From Leucosporidium creatinivorum (taxonomy: Eukaryota; Basidiomycota; Microbotryomycetes; Leucosporidiales; Leucosporidiaceae), in NCBI GenBank assembly GCA_001600635.1, contig BCKL01000021.1:310001-374000 (forward strand): DNA of 64,000 bases. Reading direction: 5' to 3'. The notes under the pieces are model-generated. The model was given only the letters and a program-made list of their open reading frames with translations. It had not been told where the DNA came from and did not search any database. Shown piece by piece: positions 21,859 through 34,201 of this stretch. Every line of letters begins with the position of its first letter. Position 1 is the stretch's first letter. A program made the translations under genes and the position numbers.

Positions 21859-24800
21859 TCACTGCCCCTCCCACTGCTGCACACGACCCCTCACCGAGCC
21901 CCCGCGAGCCTTGTCCATCATCGCCGTCGTGGGTCCCGGAAGACGGGGCAATGCTCCCATCGCGAATGAGGGCGGAGGTGGAGGAGGCGGTAGAGCACCC
22001 ATGGCGAAGTCTGGAGGAGCCGACCTTGGCCCTCTCGACGATGCTCGCCCGTCCCTCCTCGTTTCGAGGACCTCGTCGCCACCCTCGTTGTCCTCTAGGA
22101 TCGACTCCGTGCTAGCGCGCTGTACCCTCGGCGGTGCACTGAGTCCCTTGTACGGCGTCTCGCCAACTGGAGGCGGGGGAAGGGGGAGGTTCGTCGAAGG
22201 AGGGGGAGGAAGCTGAGGAGGGAGGGGTGCGCCGGAGAGTCGCGAGCGGAGGGAGGATGATGATGTTGAGGATGCGTTGGTAGAGGTGCTCATCACCGAG
22301 AGTCGTTTCTCGGCGCGAGAGGCGGTGGGATCGCTCTGTGCTCGGGGAAGGGGAAGAGGAAGCGAGCGAGGAAGGCCGTGCGGCGGAGGAGGGAGGCCGA
22401 AAATCGGTGGTGGTGGGCGCGGAGGATGCTTGTAGGATGACGATGTGGTGCGAGAGGATATGGAGGAGAGAGACGTCGAATCGCGATTGGGGCGGCGAGG
22501 AGGGTCTGAGTTCGTGTGGGAGGGAGAGGTGGAAGTCGAATCCTCCGAGGGACGCGCGCGAGGAGGGGATGATAGTACAGAAAGTCGCTTCGAGGAGCGG
22601 GAGTCGTGCGATGAAGGTCGAGGTACAGGAGTGGGTTCCGCCATTCGGTAAGGGTGAGCCGTGTCCGGGTCGTCCTCGTCCTCGGCGCCGTCGGTGAAGG
22701 CAGATGGGAGGGAAGGGAGTTGTGCGTTGATGTAGAGGTGAGAAGGAGGAGCTCGTGCGAACGGATCATCATCATCCAGGCTTGAGACTGCATCCGACCC
22801 CCTTCTCGAGCTCGGCGATCTTCTCGTTGCGGGCGGTGGCGAGAGCGAGTTAGTCGTCGAGGGTGTTTGCGAGGTCGCGGAGGGACGGCGAGTCATCTTA
22901 GGTCCTGAGTCGAAGAACATGCTCGAGGCCATGCTGGCGGTGGAGGACTTCCCACTGGCGTTCGACTGCCAGCTCGACTCTCGGTCCCTCCTCTGCCGCT
23001 CAGTCTCTCTGGTACCCACAGATGGCGATCTCGTGATGCTCGCCGGGGGGCTGCCCTCCTTCGGCGTATCCTGCAAGTCCCGCACCGCGGCCTTGAGCAC
23101 CTTCAGCCACCTCGCCATCTGCTCGGGCTTCTCCATCCCGACGATCCAGCTCGTCTGCTTCCGCTCGCCTTCCACCGGCTTGCCCCTCTCGTCCAGCTCC
23201 CTCGGCGCAACACCTGTAATCTTGAGCGCATGGTTGACCTTCCCACTTCCTCCCAACGCGAGCAGCCGCTCATCCTCCGGCGGCGGCACACAGACGATCG
23301 AGTCGCGAGTGAGCTCGAGGCGAGCGATCTCGCGGTCATTGCGAGCCGCGGGAATCTTGAAGAGATGGAGGGATGGGATGGAGGTAGGCGGCTCGGAGAG
23401 CGGTGAAGGGAAGCTGGTGAGGTAGAGCTGCTGAGGGCGCCAATCTTTCGAGGAGGGGCGGTGATGGGAGCGAAGGAAGGAGGTGTGGTGGTGCTCGACA
23501 GGTGCATGTCGGTAGAGCGCCTCCGATGCACTGTGAGGCGGTTATCCGAGTCAGCCGCTGAGTGAAGTGGAAAAGCAGGAAGCGGGAGTGGAACTCACAG
23601 CTCGTGCTCGAGGACTTCGCCGAGAGTGCAGGGGAAAGGAGGGAGCGGATCGTGCTCGTAGGTATGCAGAGTAGTAGCGTCCGACCCGCTACTCGCCACT
23701 CTGCGCTCCTTCTCCCTCTCCTCGCGCGCCGCCGACCCGACTCTCTGCAGCTTCGACCGAGCCGAGCGCGTCGAGTCCTGAGAGGTCGAAGTGCTCATCG
23801 GTGCACTGCGAGGCGGCGAGACGGGAGGGTTCTCTAGTCCGAGAAGCACGGCCGCTTTGCTGTTGATCAGGCGAACCTCCGCGGCCGGCGCTAGCGGTCT
23901 CGGTCGCGAGGGGAGGGCTTCGACTGCGATGAAGTCGTCCTCCTCTTTGCTGCAGTCGTCGAGATCAGTCTCTTGGACGCCATCCAGTGTTGAGTGGGAC
24001 GACCCGAACTCGCAGCTGTGGGTGGAGGGCGAGCGAGTCATCTTGGGAGGGGAAGCGACGGGCGGCGGGAGGATTGATCCCCTCTTGCGACCGAGCGAGC
24101 CGAAGCCGACGAAGCTGAGGATGGAGGAACGCTTGTCGGATCTTGAGGTAGATTTCGAGGGGGAGAGGTGCGTCGTTGAAGGAGAGCGCAGGGATGGCGA
24201 AGAGGACGAGTGAGAGAGCTGGGGTGGGCTGGCGAGGAGCGATGGAGACCGAATGGAAGGTTGGGGCGATTTGGCAGAGGACCGAGAAGGTGAGCGCTCG
24301 GACCGAGAAGGTGAGCGCTCGGGCCGAGCTGGCAGGGGGTTGGAGGGGGAGGCGCCGAGAGAGGGTGATGGTCGAAGTGAGGAAGCTTGAGCAATCGGCA
24401 AAGTTGAGCTGGCGACTGATGAGCTGGTGCTGTCGCCGAGTTTCGGCTGTACAGCGTCCACTAGACGAGCATGAGCGATGTTGATCCCTTGCTCAGCGCC
24501 CTTCGGCTGTCTTTCCGGTCCCTCCATCTGGTCGAGCTCGGCGCTCGAAGATGAGCTCTCCGACACCCTCGGCAGGGGTAGCACTCCTCTGGGCGAAGTC
24601 TCTCCTCCGGCGTCTTCGCCGACGAGTGCTAGTCTCGGAGGACTGAGCTCAAGGTTGGACAGACGCTCCTCAAGAGTGAGCGACCCGCGTCGGTCCAGGT
24701 TCGGGGCGAGGTTCCGCGCCGAGGGTGGGAGAGAGTTAAGCGGAGGGGCGGTGGGATTTGAGGTGATGTGCAGCGTTGGTGTGGGCGAATTGGGGATGTT

Positions 24801-25342
24801 GGGAGAGGAGGGATTGGGAGCTGCGACCGTTGGCGAGGGCTCCGAAGCTGGGGGGGACGTCGCGAAGGCGTTGTCGGCCGAACTGCTGGGGACGTCCGAG
24901 TAGGATGGTGGCGTGTAGTAGAGCGGCGTGGCTAGCGAAGAGGTCGAAGCGAAATTGGGAGAGGACGACTCGGAGGAAGGCAGCGACGAGGTGAGGCCTG
25001 CGACGAGCAACGGTCAGCTCTCAGAGCCTCGGGTAGCAGGTCTGAGCTGTTGAGTATCGACATACCATAATCAAGAGTGCTCCTGTGCTCTGCTTCAATG
25101 CCGGATAGCCCCAATCCTATGCTCGGGACCGCACTCCCGTCTGGACGATCGCCCGAATGCGAATGTCGGGCGAGGTCGTCCTGATGAGGTACAGCTGGCG
25201 GGAGTGCTTGCGGAGGCTCCTTGGGTGCTGTGAGAGCGCCACGCGAGCTGCTTCGAGCTCGTTCCAGTCGCGGACGGGCCGCCGGATTCTGCGTTGGCGG
25301 AACTGTAGGCGAATCTATGCTCAGGTCGGCGGGGGCGCCCAT
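21859..25342 (-). CDS. Large Ser/Pro-rich protein with a PH domain
   Basis: Three exons (25342-25066, 24997-23599, 23530-21859) give 1115 aa with phases closed. Residues 1-560 are low-complexity and Ser/Pro-rich. A pleckstrin-homology domain follows at about 580-700: LYLTSFPSPLSEPP, HLFKIPAARNDREIARLELT, KVNHALKITGVAP, and the ending TSWIVGMEKPEQMARWLKVL with the conserved Trp of the last helix. The remaining 400 residues are again Ser/Pro-rich with proline tracts (PPRPPPPIFGLPPPPHG, GALPPPPPPPSFAMGA) that could bind SH3 or profilin. PH domains usually bind phosphoinositides or membrane-linked partners, so a cortical signalling or polarity scaffold is plausible but unproven. The start ATG at 25342 is the first in frame. 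A perfect 21-bp tandem repeat lies in exon 2. Confidence 0.85.
24280..24321 (-). repeat. Perfect 21-bp tandem duplication inside the PH-protein gene
   Basis: Two identical 21-bp units sit side by side (24280-24300 and 24301-24321). On the coding strand they encode repeated SERSPSR-type heptads, followed by a third degenerate one. The length is a multiple of three, so the frame is kept. Confidence 0.85.
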
Positions 25343-25770
25343 AGAAGGGGCTTAGCGAAGTATTGAAGCTGTTGCAGTGATCTGCTGCTGGCTGTCGAAG
25401 GCGTACGAGAGGGACGAAAGCGACGAACGCTGGGCGAGGCGGGAGAGGGCGAGCCCCGAGCGCTGGAGGCGAGAGCGCAAGGACTGTAGGTCGTCTGTTC
25501 GGGGTTGGTAGCCGTTCGTATGGCTTTGATAGTTGCTGCTGCAGGTCGATGCGAGGACCAGCAGAGCGTAAAAGAGAGAGAGCCGAAAGCGGCGTCAGCC
25601 TTTGTTCGCTCCAAGGGGAAGTTTTGGGGAACAGTCGATAGGTCTCCTGCTAGTGCTGTGGATACTGGATGCCTTTGCAGGTGTTTCGGCTGCTGCTTGA
25701 AAGCCATCCTGGAGCGGAAGCGGCTTGTGAAGCAGGCGGGCGAAGCTCGGCGATCATCTTGATCTTCATT
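25343..25770. other. Intergenic, no gene seen
   Basis: This 430-bp stretch between two minus-strand genes probably contains the PH-gene promoter and the 3' end of the DUF1264 gene. I see no conserved reading frame or RNA in it. Confidence 0.4.
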
Positions 25771-26764
25771 TCAGCGCTTCAGCTGCTCGTGATACTCCAC
25801 CAGCGATCCCGCACCTTTCCATTCAGCTGTTCCCTGCTTCACTTCCACCTTCCGTGGCTCAAATGAGATCCCTCGACCTGTCCTCGCCTCCAAATCGGCT
25901 TCCTCGGCGGGCTCGAAGCTGGTGTCGAGGTATTTGGCTCGGAGTTCCTTCTTGTGCTCGAGTATACCGGGTGCGCCTCCTAATTGTTCATAGTCGGCCT
26001 TGAGCTGGGATGAGAGAGGATCGCAAGGAGTGAAGGACTTCATGAGGTGAGGAGGGCCGAGAGGAAGGGCTGGGTTGGCGTCCACGTCCCAGGTGTGGAT
26101 GGTCTATGGCGGGGTAGCAAGAAGTTAGCGTCGACCTGTAGAGCGATGAAAGAGAGTACATACCTTGCCGTAAGTCGTGTGAAGCTCCCTCATTGCCGCC
26201 TGCTCGGCGAGGTCCTCGGCGGCGGTGGGCACCAGGCTCTTGGTCCCGAGTTGAAGCATCCCAGACTCGACCTCAAACTTGTCTATATGTTCAGACTTGT
26301 GTGAGCCAGCTCGAACATGAAGTAGCCTGCGAGGGAGCAGCTCCGAGTCTCGCTCGCCGAGCAGCAAACTCACGAGAATGCCAGTACTTCTTCTCCTCCT
26401 CAGGCAGGCCATCAAATGGCTCGGCGTTGATCACATATTCGATCCCAATCAAACGAGCATCAGGTCCATCCGAGTCGTAGATGATACACTGCCTGACGTC
26501 TTGCTTCGGCGCACAGCTGCAGAAGTGATGAGAAGGGACTGCTCGAGTTCGGTCGACTGAGTAGCAGTGTAGGCCGACTAGGTGCTGATGAATCTGGTTG
26601 ATGGGCGCGAAGCTGCGAACGCCGAGGGTCAGCTACAGGTCCTGCTTCTGCTCAAGGACTGATCGCCGAACACACCTCATCAGCGCCGCTTGAGGAATGT
26701 ACTAGGCTAGTCCTCCGCTGGCGGGCTGCTCGGGAGCTGTGTTTTGTACTCTGCCGCTCGACAT
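25771..26764 (-). CDS. DUF1264 (oil-body-associated-protein-like) protein
   Basis: Four exons (26764-26703, 26612-26374, 26282-26164, 26103-25771) give 250 aa with phases closed. The family core is clear: [84 protein letters not shown] and [15 protein letters not shown]1264 proteins occur in plants (OBAP, on oil bodies), fungi and bacteria; the conserved His/Cys residues suggest metal binding, but no reaction is established. The product has no signal peptide or membrane helix. A lipid-droplet link is plausible by family but only inference here. The start [15 protein letters not shown] at 26764 is the first ATG. Confidence 0.9.
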
Positions 26765-27769
26765 GGCTGCTTCGAGGGTGCGGGAAGAGCGAGAGAAGCG
26801 TTTCGTCGCTGGCGAAGGGGCAGTTGCATGACGCTCAGCTCGCTCGACGAGGAGCAGATGTATAGCTGTAGTAAAGCAGGAGCGTGGTCTCTGAAGTTCT
26901 TGAAGCTGATCCGAAGAGTGCTGATAGACGCTCGGCGTATAGGAGGCTAGTGAACTCGCCGAGCAGCTTCCGCTCTCTCTTTCGCTCCTCGCGTTCACCT
27001 CGTCTCACTTCGACAGTACTGCAGGCTTCAGCTGCACTCGACCGCCATGTAGCTCGACGCCTGCAATCGTACAGGATCTTCGCCCACTCGTTGCTTCCTT
27101 CAGCATCCGCAAACAACTCGCCTTCGCCATCGCCAGCCGGAAGCCCCGGAGAGAAGCCGCTGGAGAATGGAAAAGGACATCGCTGCAGAGCTGCAACCCG
27201 TTACCGCTCCCACCCCCTCCCGAGAGCCGACAGAGCTGCCGCGACGTGTAAAAGCGTGCTCGGGCATGTCTTCCTCTGGCGCTGGCAGGGAGCTTCTAGT
27301 GAGGTGCAGAGTTGAGCATGGCGAGTACGATTCTCTCCTGGGCGCTGGAGGTTGTACTCGAGCAAGCTGACCCTGTTGCTTTGCAGCTTCGGCTGCAGTC
27401 CCTCTTCGCTTCCCTTCTTCAACCAGTCGAGCTCCGCCGAGCCCCGAGCAGGTCGCTGGCTCTTCAAAACCGTCTGCTGAGGTGTTCGATCTCGGGGAAG
27501 TCTCTATACCCCGATCGGTACCACCTGCTCGAGCTGCTCGCGTGGAGAAGGTGGGGTAGCTTCCTTCGCGAGAAGGACGTTGGACTTTCGCCAGCAGGCA
27601 GGCGGCAACCACCCCTTCTTTCGCACGGCAAACCTTCCCATCACCGTCTTCTCGTGCATATGGACTCAAGCCGAGGCTGCACCACACGCGCCGCGCTCTT
27701 CATTTGCAGAAATCTGGCTTTCTTTCCTTCCTTCTCCCTCGACCCTCGTCGCTTCTCGTCGTCGACAAC
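26765..27769. promoter_or_regulatory. Divergent region between DUF1264 gene and GMC array
   Basis: One kilobase separates the two starts. The last 60 bp before the GMC ATG are strongly CT-rich (leader-like). Open frames inside it are short or lack ATG, and none shows a domain. It probably carries the control region of the first oxidoreductase. Confidence 0.4.
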
Positions 27770-30601
27770 ATGCGCTCCGTTCTCGCTGTCGCTGCTCTGT
27801 TAGCTGCTACCGGTGCTGAAGCCCTCAACGTCCATGGTTACGTCGATGCGAACCGCAACGCTTCGCTTGTGCCGGAGGTCCTGGCGCAGAACTACTCGTA
27901 CATTGTCGTGAGTATCAAGCTGGGAGCGTCCGAGATCGACCGCTGACCTTCTACTACTCGTCCAGGTCGGAGGAGGTAACACTGGAGCAGCTCTCGCCGC
28001 CAGGCTTAGCGAGGACTCGAGCAAGACTGTCCTGCTCGTCGAAGCCGGCCGAAGGCGAGTTCGGTGGGAGTACAAGGCGGGCGCGAGCTAACACTTACAC
28101 GTTTAGCCAAATCGACAACCCTGGAGTAAGCGTACCAGGTCTCGCCGGCTCTACTTTCCTTTCCGAGGTCGATTGGGCCTTTTCGACGACCCCTCAAGCC
28201 AACGCTCAAGGTCGTAGCGTGTAGGCCAGAGCCTCCTCGCATTTTGTTTGGTCCATCACTGAGACCGTCTTCTCCTACAGCTACTGGCCTCGCGGCAAGG
28301 TGAGCTTCAAAGGCGCAACCTCGACTTTCGGCGCGCTGACAACCTCGGCTCGCAGATGGTCGGCGGCTCGTCTGGTCTCAACTTCCTCGCCTACACTCGC
28401 GGCCACAAGAGCGAGTACGCCTCTATCGCCTGGCTCTCCCGCGACGCCTCGTGGTCCTGGCGCAGCCTCCTCAGCTACTTCAAGAAGTCCGAATCGTTCC
28501 ACGCTCCTGGTCCCAACACCGAGAACGTGACGAGGCAGTACGACGCCTCCGTTCACGGTACCTCTGGTCCCGTCGCCGTCGGATACCCGCCCTATATCTC
28601 GGTGCAGTTCGCCAGCGGCTTCTTCGATGGACTCGAACAGGAAGGAGTGCCCGTCGACGTCGACCTCAACGATGGCGAGTCGGGGGGAGTTTCGTGGTCT
28701 GCTTCGACTCAGACGCCCGAAAACGTTCGTGTGACTAGTGATACTGCCTACAGTGAGCTCCCGAGTTCTGTAGTCGACGAGGGCGCCTCGCTGATTCTCC
28801 CTCTGCAGTCGTCCCCATCATCGCCGGCCGCACCAACCTCGTCGTCCTCACCTCCGCTCAAGCGACCAAGTTGACCTTCGCCGCTAAGAAGGTGGGCCAG
28901 GACGTCGTCGCCAACGGTGTCAACTTTGTCGCTACCGGCAAGAAGACCGTCAACCTTCATGNTGTGAGTCCGCGCCTTTCTGTTCGAACTATAAGAGCTG
29001 ACCTCGCTCTCTACAGACGGCCACCGCCGAGGTCATCCTCTCGGCTGGTTCTATCCAGACGCCTCAGCTTCTTGAGCTCTCTGGAGGTGAGTCTCGACTG
29101 GTGCATTACTCTCGCCAGTCGCTGACTCCGTCTACCTACAGTTGGTAACCCTGCGATCATCAACCCCCGTAAGCTGTTTCCCTCTCTCGCCGTTCTCGTC
29201 GAACTGACGCTCTGGCTCGCAGTCGGCATCTCCACCGTCGTCAACCTCCCGGGCGTCGGCGCCAACTTGCAGGATCACCCCGCTGTCGTCGTCGTCGAGA
29301 AGCTCAAGCCTGGATACGAGACTCTTGATGGACTCGCTGGCGATCGTCTTAACCAGGTAAGTATACTGGATCTTGCATCTCGCTGCTCGGCGAACGAAAA
29401 GCTCGCGCTCACGTCCTGTCCTCCACAGGCCCTCGCCGACTACGCTGCTGGATCTGGACGTACGTTTTCGCCCTTTTGCGCGATACGTATGAGGACGAAG
29501 CTGATCCTTGCGTGGTTTCGCAGTCCTCACTCAAGAGCTCTCGACCCTCGCTTATATGACCGGCAAGCAGTTCCTCAACGCCGACGATCAAAAGCAGGTG
29601 AGCATCTGTTCGTCTATGCTTTCGCTTGCTTTGTACTGACATACAAGACAGGCCGCCAAGCTCGCTCTTCAACCCTCGGCGCAGCTGCCGGCCAACCAAC
29701 AGGCTCAGCAGCTACTGCAGATCGCGGCAGGTGCACCCATCATGGAGCTACTTGCCATCAACACCTAGTACGTCACGCTCGGTAGTCTTCTGAGAGACCA
29801 GCTGTGTAGGTCTCCAGCGAGAGCCACGTGACTGACACTTCTTCCCCTCTCCACAGCTTCGGCGCAACCGCTGGCGCTCAGAACGAGTCCTACATCTCTC
29901 TCGCTGCTTGCCTGCAGCACTCGTTCTCCCGTGGAAGCATTGTAGGTCACTCTCGAGCTCTCCGACGCTGCCCGTTAACCCTCTCGCCTTCCTCAGCACA
30001 TCTCTTCTGCCGACCCTCTCGCCTCGCCAGCCATCGATCCGTCGTATCTTCAGCACCCCGTCGACAAGTTCCTGCTCACCAAGGCAGGTCAGTTCCTGCG
30101 CCAGCTGGCTACCAACTTGAGCCTTTCGGACGTCGTCGATTCGGAGAAGGAGCCCGGAGTCGCGGTGCAGTCGCAAGCTGACTGGGAAAGCTGGGTAGAA
30201 GGCGCAGTTCGCACCGAGTGAGTCGTTCGATGATCTTGTGTGCGAAATGACAGCTAACACACCTCCACCAAGGTACCATCCCGTCGGAACCGCCTCCATG
30301 GCGCTTCAGAACGAGTCGGGCGTGGTGAACTCGCATCTTCAGGTCTACGGTGCGCTGCTCATTCGCTTGTCTCGAGATCGCGAGCTGACGCTTGCTTCTT
30401 CTTCTAGGAACTGCCAACGTCCGAGTCGCCGACCTCTCCATCCTCCCGGTTCACGTCTCGGCGCACCCCCAATCCCTCGCCTGTTCGTCACCTCGCTCTT
30501 CCTCTCGGCCTCGCTTTCTCGGTTTCCGACCTTTACTAATGCTGCTCCTTCCCGATTCAGATGCCATCGCTGAGAAAGCAGCCGATTTGATTCGGGGTTG
30601 A
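27770..30601 (+). CDS. Secreted GMC oxidoreductase, copy 1
   Basis: The gene has about 16 short introns and encodes near 600 aa. The signal peptide is MRSVLAVAALLAATGAEA. The FAD-binding fold follows as VGGGNTGAALAARLSED with LLVEAG. The two GMC signatures are present: YWPRGKMVGGSSGLNFLAY and LSAGSIQTPQLLELSGVGN. The C-terminal active-site region has EYHPVGTASM and HVSAHPQS, giving a His/His pair as in glucose oxidase and aryl-alcohol oxidase. Such enzymes oxidise alcohols or sugars outside the cell and make H2O2; substrate is unknown. The second intron uses a GC donor (CGAAG|GCGAGT), where copy 2 has GT. A block at 28790-29247 is nearly identical to copy 2, introns included. One ambiguous base lies at 28962. 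Confidence 0.93.
28790..29247 (+). repeat. Near-identical block shared with GMC copy 2 (partner 32203-32661)
   Basis: By eye, about 458 bp match the partner with roughly six substitutions and one 1-bp indel, including two introns that are identical. Sequence outside is clearly diverged. This fits recent gene conversion; local mis-assembly is an alternative. Confidence 0.85.
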
Positions 30602-31053
30602 AGCCGAGGGCAGGAAAAGCTAACGATTCGAGCAGGGCCTTCCAGCCTCGCCTCATGCTGGTCTTGGGGCAGATTTCCTACCATGGGCTCAATGCAGACT
30701 GTTTTATACACGTACAGACCACATCTCGACCTCGTCCGCCCCTGCGAGAGGGCTCGGCTCGTCGCATTGCGGACGCCGAGCCGCTCGGACCTCAGGAGTC
30801 CTGTCTGCTCCTGTCTGTCGGCGACGGATCGCAAGGTGTGGAGGCTGTTACAGGAGTTTTCGGGAAGAAGCCGAGGTCGAGAGGCGAGCATCGACGACTC
30901 TGCTCTCTTCCTTCCTCATTCCTCGTTCGTTTCTCGGCTCGTTTCTCTCGTTGCTGCAACTTCCCACGCCCGTGAGTAGCGCCAGCATCGCAACGTTGAC
31001 AAAGCTGACCACTCCCGGCAGACAGGCAACCACACTCGTTCCCACTTCTCGTC

Positions 31054-33832
31054 ATGAGGTCCACCCTCCTGCTCGCTTCGGCGGCTCTCTTCCTCCAGGC
31101 CGACGCTCGTGTCTCGGGCTACGTCGATACTGCTTCGTCCCAGCTCCCTGCTGTACTTAAGCAGTCCTACGACTTCATCGTCGTGAGTTGCATTTTTCCA
31201 CGCCTCGCGAGAAACATGAAGGGCGAGAGGAGCTGACCAACTCGACTCCTTCGCTACACTTCTACTGCACAGGTCGGCGGCGGCAACACTGGACTGGCGG
31301 TTGCATCTCGTTTGAGTGAGAACCGAAAGAAGAATGTGCTTGTCATCGAAGCTGGAACCAGGTAAGTTCGAGTTCCCCTCGCCCTGCTCGGCGCCGAAGC
31401 TGACCTCGACGTTTTCGACATCTTCACAGCCAGGTCAACAACACGGGCGTCGTTATCCCTGCTCAGTCGGGCTCTACCTTCCTGAGTGCCATCGACTGGG
31501 CCTTCTACACTGCTCCTCAGAAGAAGGCGAACAACCGCAAGATGTGAGTCGCCCTCGCCGAGATGGTTGCTACATCCTAAACGAGCTGCTAGCTGACTAA
31601 CGACACTGCTCACAGCTACTGGCCTCGTGGAAAGGTGAGTCGCGGTGAGCCTCAGCGCGGAACTTCGGCGCTAACTTTCCTCCTCGCAGATGCTCGGCGG
31701 CTCGTCTGGTCTCAACTTCCTCGCTTGGACTCGTCCTAACGAGGCCGACTTCACTTCGATCGTCAACATGGCTGGCCCCGGCGCCTCGGCTTGGTCCTGG
31801 AAGATGATGCTCGCCTACTTCAAGAAGGTTCGGCGCTGCCTCGTCTTTCTCTTGACGCCTCTCTCTGACTCGCTTCCGTACCCTCAGTCCGAGTCCTACA
31901 CCTCTCCTTGCCCCAACAACCAGAAGGTCATGCGCGTCGACAGTCCCAACCACCACGGCCGCGCGCAGAGCACCGCCCTCGCGGTGTCGGCTTCGTACCC
32001 TCCCTACGTCAGTTCGCAATTCGTCTCGTTCTACAAGGGCTTGAGGGAACTTGGCGTCCCAGTCGACCAAGACTTGGGCGACGGCATTGGCGAGGGCGTG
32101 TCCTACTCGGCTTCCTCGATGGATCCCGTTCACCGCACTCGCGAGACGAGCGACACGGCTTACAGTGAGCCGATTTCGCTCTATAGCTCTCGTGATACTC
32201 TTGCTGATTCTCCCTCTGCAGTCGTCCCCATCATCGCCGGCCGCACCAACCTCGTCGTCCTCACCTCAGCTCAAGCCACCAAGTTGACCCTCGCCGCTAA
32301 GAAGGTGGGCCAGGACGTCGTCGCCAACGGTGTCAACTTTGTCGCTACCGGCAAGAAGACCGTCAACCTTCATGTTGTGAGTCCGCGCCTTTCTGTTCGA
32401 ACTATAAGAGCTGACCTCGCTCTCTACAGACGGCCACCGCCGAGGTCATCCTCTCGGCTGGTTCTATCCAGACGCCTCAGCTTCTTGAGCTCTCTGGAGG
32501 TGAGTCTCGACTGGTGCATTACTCTCGCCAGTCGCTGACTCCGTCTACCTACAGTTGGTAACCCCGCNATCATCAACCCCCGTAAGCTGTCTCCTTCTCT
32601 CGCCGTTCTCGTCGAACTGACGCTCTGCGCTCGCAGTCGGCATCTCCACCGTCGTCAACCTTCCTGGAGTCGGAGCCAACCTTCAAGACCACCCTGGTGT
32701 CCCCGTCATCGAGACCCTCAAGCCTGGCTACCAGTCTCTCGACAACCTCAGCGGCGCTGCTCTCGCTACTGCCGCCGGGGAGTACGCGGTTGGACAGGGC
32801 ATCCTCACTCAAGAACTTTCCGTTCTCGCTTACCTCAAGGGATCTTCCTTCCTCACCAAGGCCGAGCAGGCTCAGGTGAGCTCTTTCGATCCGGCGTCGA
32901 CTTCGGCGCCGGTGCCGAGCGGACGCTGACTTCGACACTCTCGCAGGCTCTCGCTCTCTCCAAGACTCCAAGCCCCACTCTCCCCAAGAAGCAACAGGCT
33001 CAGATGATTGCCAACCTACAGGCTGGATCTCCCATCATCGAGCTACTTCCGATCAACCTTTAGCACGTCGCGCTCGGCGGACGAAAAAAAAAAAGCGAAC
33101 GCTGACCTCTCCTTACCTCTCTACAGCTTCGGCGAAACCGCTGGCGCCAAGAACGAGTCCTACATCTCCCTTGCCGCCTGCCTCCAGCACTCGTTCTCCC
33201 GTGGAACCGTTGTAAGTTGATGCTCGGCTCGCTTCGGCTTCGAAGCCGCAGTCCTAAGCTGACCTTCTCGCCTCCTCTGTAGCACATCACTTCCGCCAAC
33301 CCTCTGACGCCCCCCAAAATGGACCCCGCCTACTTGACCCATCCCTACGACCTCTTCATCCTCTCCAAGGCCACTCAATTCCTTCGCAAGGTCGCTCAGA
33401 AGACGAGTCTTTCGGCTTTCATCAAATCTGAGGCCGAGCCTGGGCCTAGCGTGAAGACTCAGGGCCAGTGGGACGAGTACGTCCGCGAGGCAATTCGCAC
33501 CGAGTACCACCCTATCGGAACAGCCTCGATGATGCCTCGCGCCGAGAAGGGCGTCGTTACCCCTCGGCTCAAGGTCTACGGAACCACCAACATTCGCGTC
33601 GCCGATCTTTCCATCCTCCCTCTTCACGTCGCCACTCATGTACGTCTCTCTGCTCCTCGGCGAACGAACCCTAGCTGATCTCGGCGATCGTTCTCCTCCC
33701 GTTCGCAGCCTCAAACCGTCGCTTGTACGTCGTCATCTCTCTTCCGAAACTTTGCTGTGCTGATCGCATTGCCTCACAGACGCCATCGGAGAGAAGGCCG
33801 CCGCCATGATCCTCGCCGACCACCAAAACTGA
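31054..33832 (+). CDS. Secreted GMC oxidoreductase, copy 2
   Basis: This tandem paralogue starts 452 bp after copy 1, with the same intron layout. It has a signal peptide (MRSTLLLASAALFLQADA), the FAD motif VGGGNTGLAVASRLSEN with IEAG, GMC signatures YWPRGKMLGGSSGLNFLAW and LSAGSIQTPQLLELSGVGN, and active-site motifs EYHPIGTASM and HVATHPQT (His/His). The product ends AAAMILADHQN. The part between 32203 and 32661 is almost the same as in copy 1, whereas neighbouring exons differ at many residues (DHPGVPVIETLKPGY against DHPAVVVVEKLKPGY). An ambiguous base lies at 32568, inside this block. Predicted role is extracellular oxidation of an alcohol or sugar with O2. Confidence 0.93.
32203..32661 (+). 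repeat. Near-identical block shared with GMC copy 1 (partner 28790-29247)
   Basis: This is the partner of the block in copy 1. It begins in the last bases of an intron and ends inside an exon (VVNL), so its edges do not follow exon borders, as expected of a conversion tract. Confidence 0.85.
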
Positions 33833-34201
33833 TGAGCGAGTTCGCAGGCCTGAACGGCCAATCTCATCTTCTTGTTTCCTATTCAGCTACATACCCCTTT
33901 TCGTATACACCTGCAATCCGCAACCCCCAGCCTTCGCGGCTCTCCTCACTTGATTTGACTTCGGCGGAGAGAGCTCGGCGAAGGCAGAAGCACGCTGTTA
34001 GAAGCCTGAGAAGCGAGGATATCGTACAAAGACTCGACCACGTACTAAAGTACATGCTCTCTGGCATGGTGATGCGAAATCAGCGGTGAGAAGCAGCTCT
34101 CGACATGAGCTGAACGCCGAGCCAGCTGAGGTCGAGCAGCGAGAGCGGCCTGGACCTTTCTCCTCCTCCTGCCATTCACTGCTCAGTCGAGTTGACCCAG
34201 A

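Noticed and set aside
22338-22697. Glu/Arg-rich ORF antisense to the PH-domain gene
   Set aside because: It mirrors the Ser/Pro-rich low-complexity coding strand; no start context or domain.
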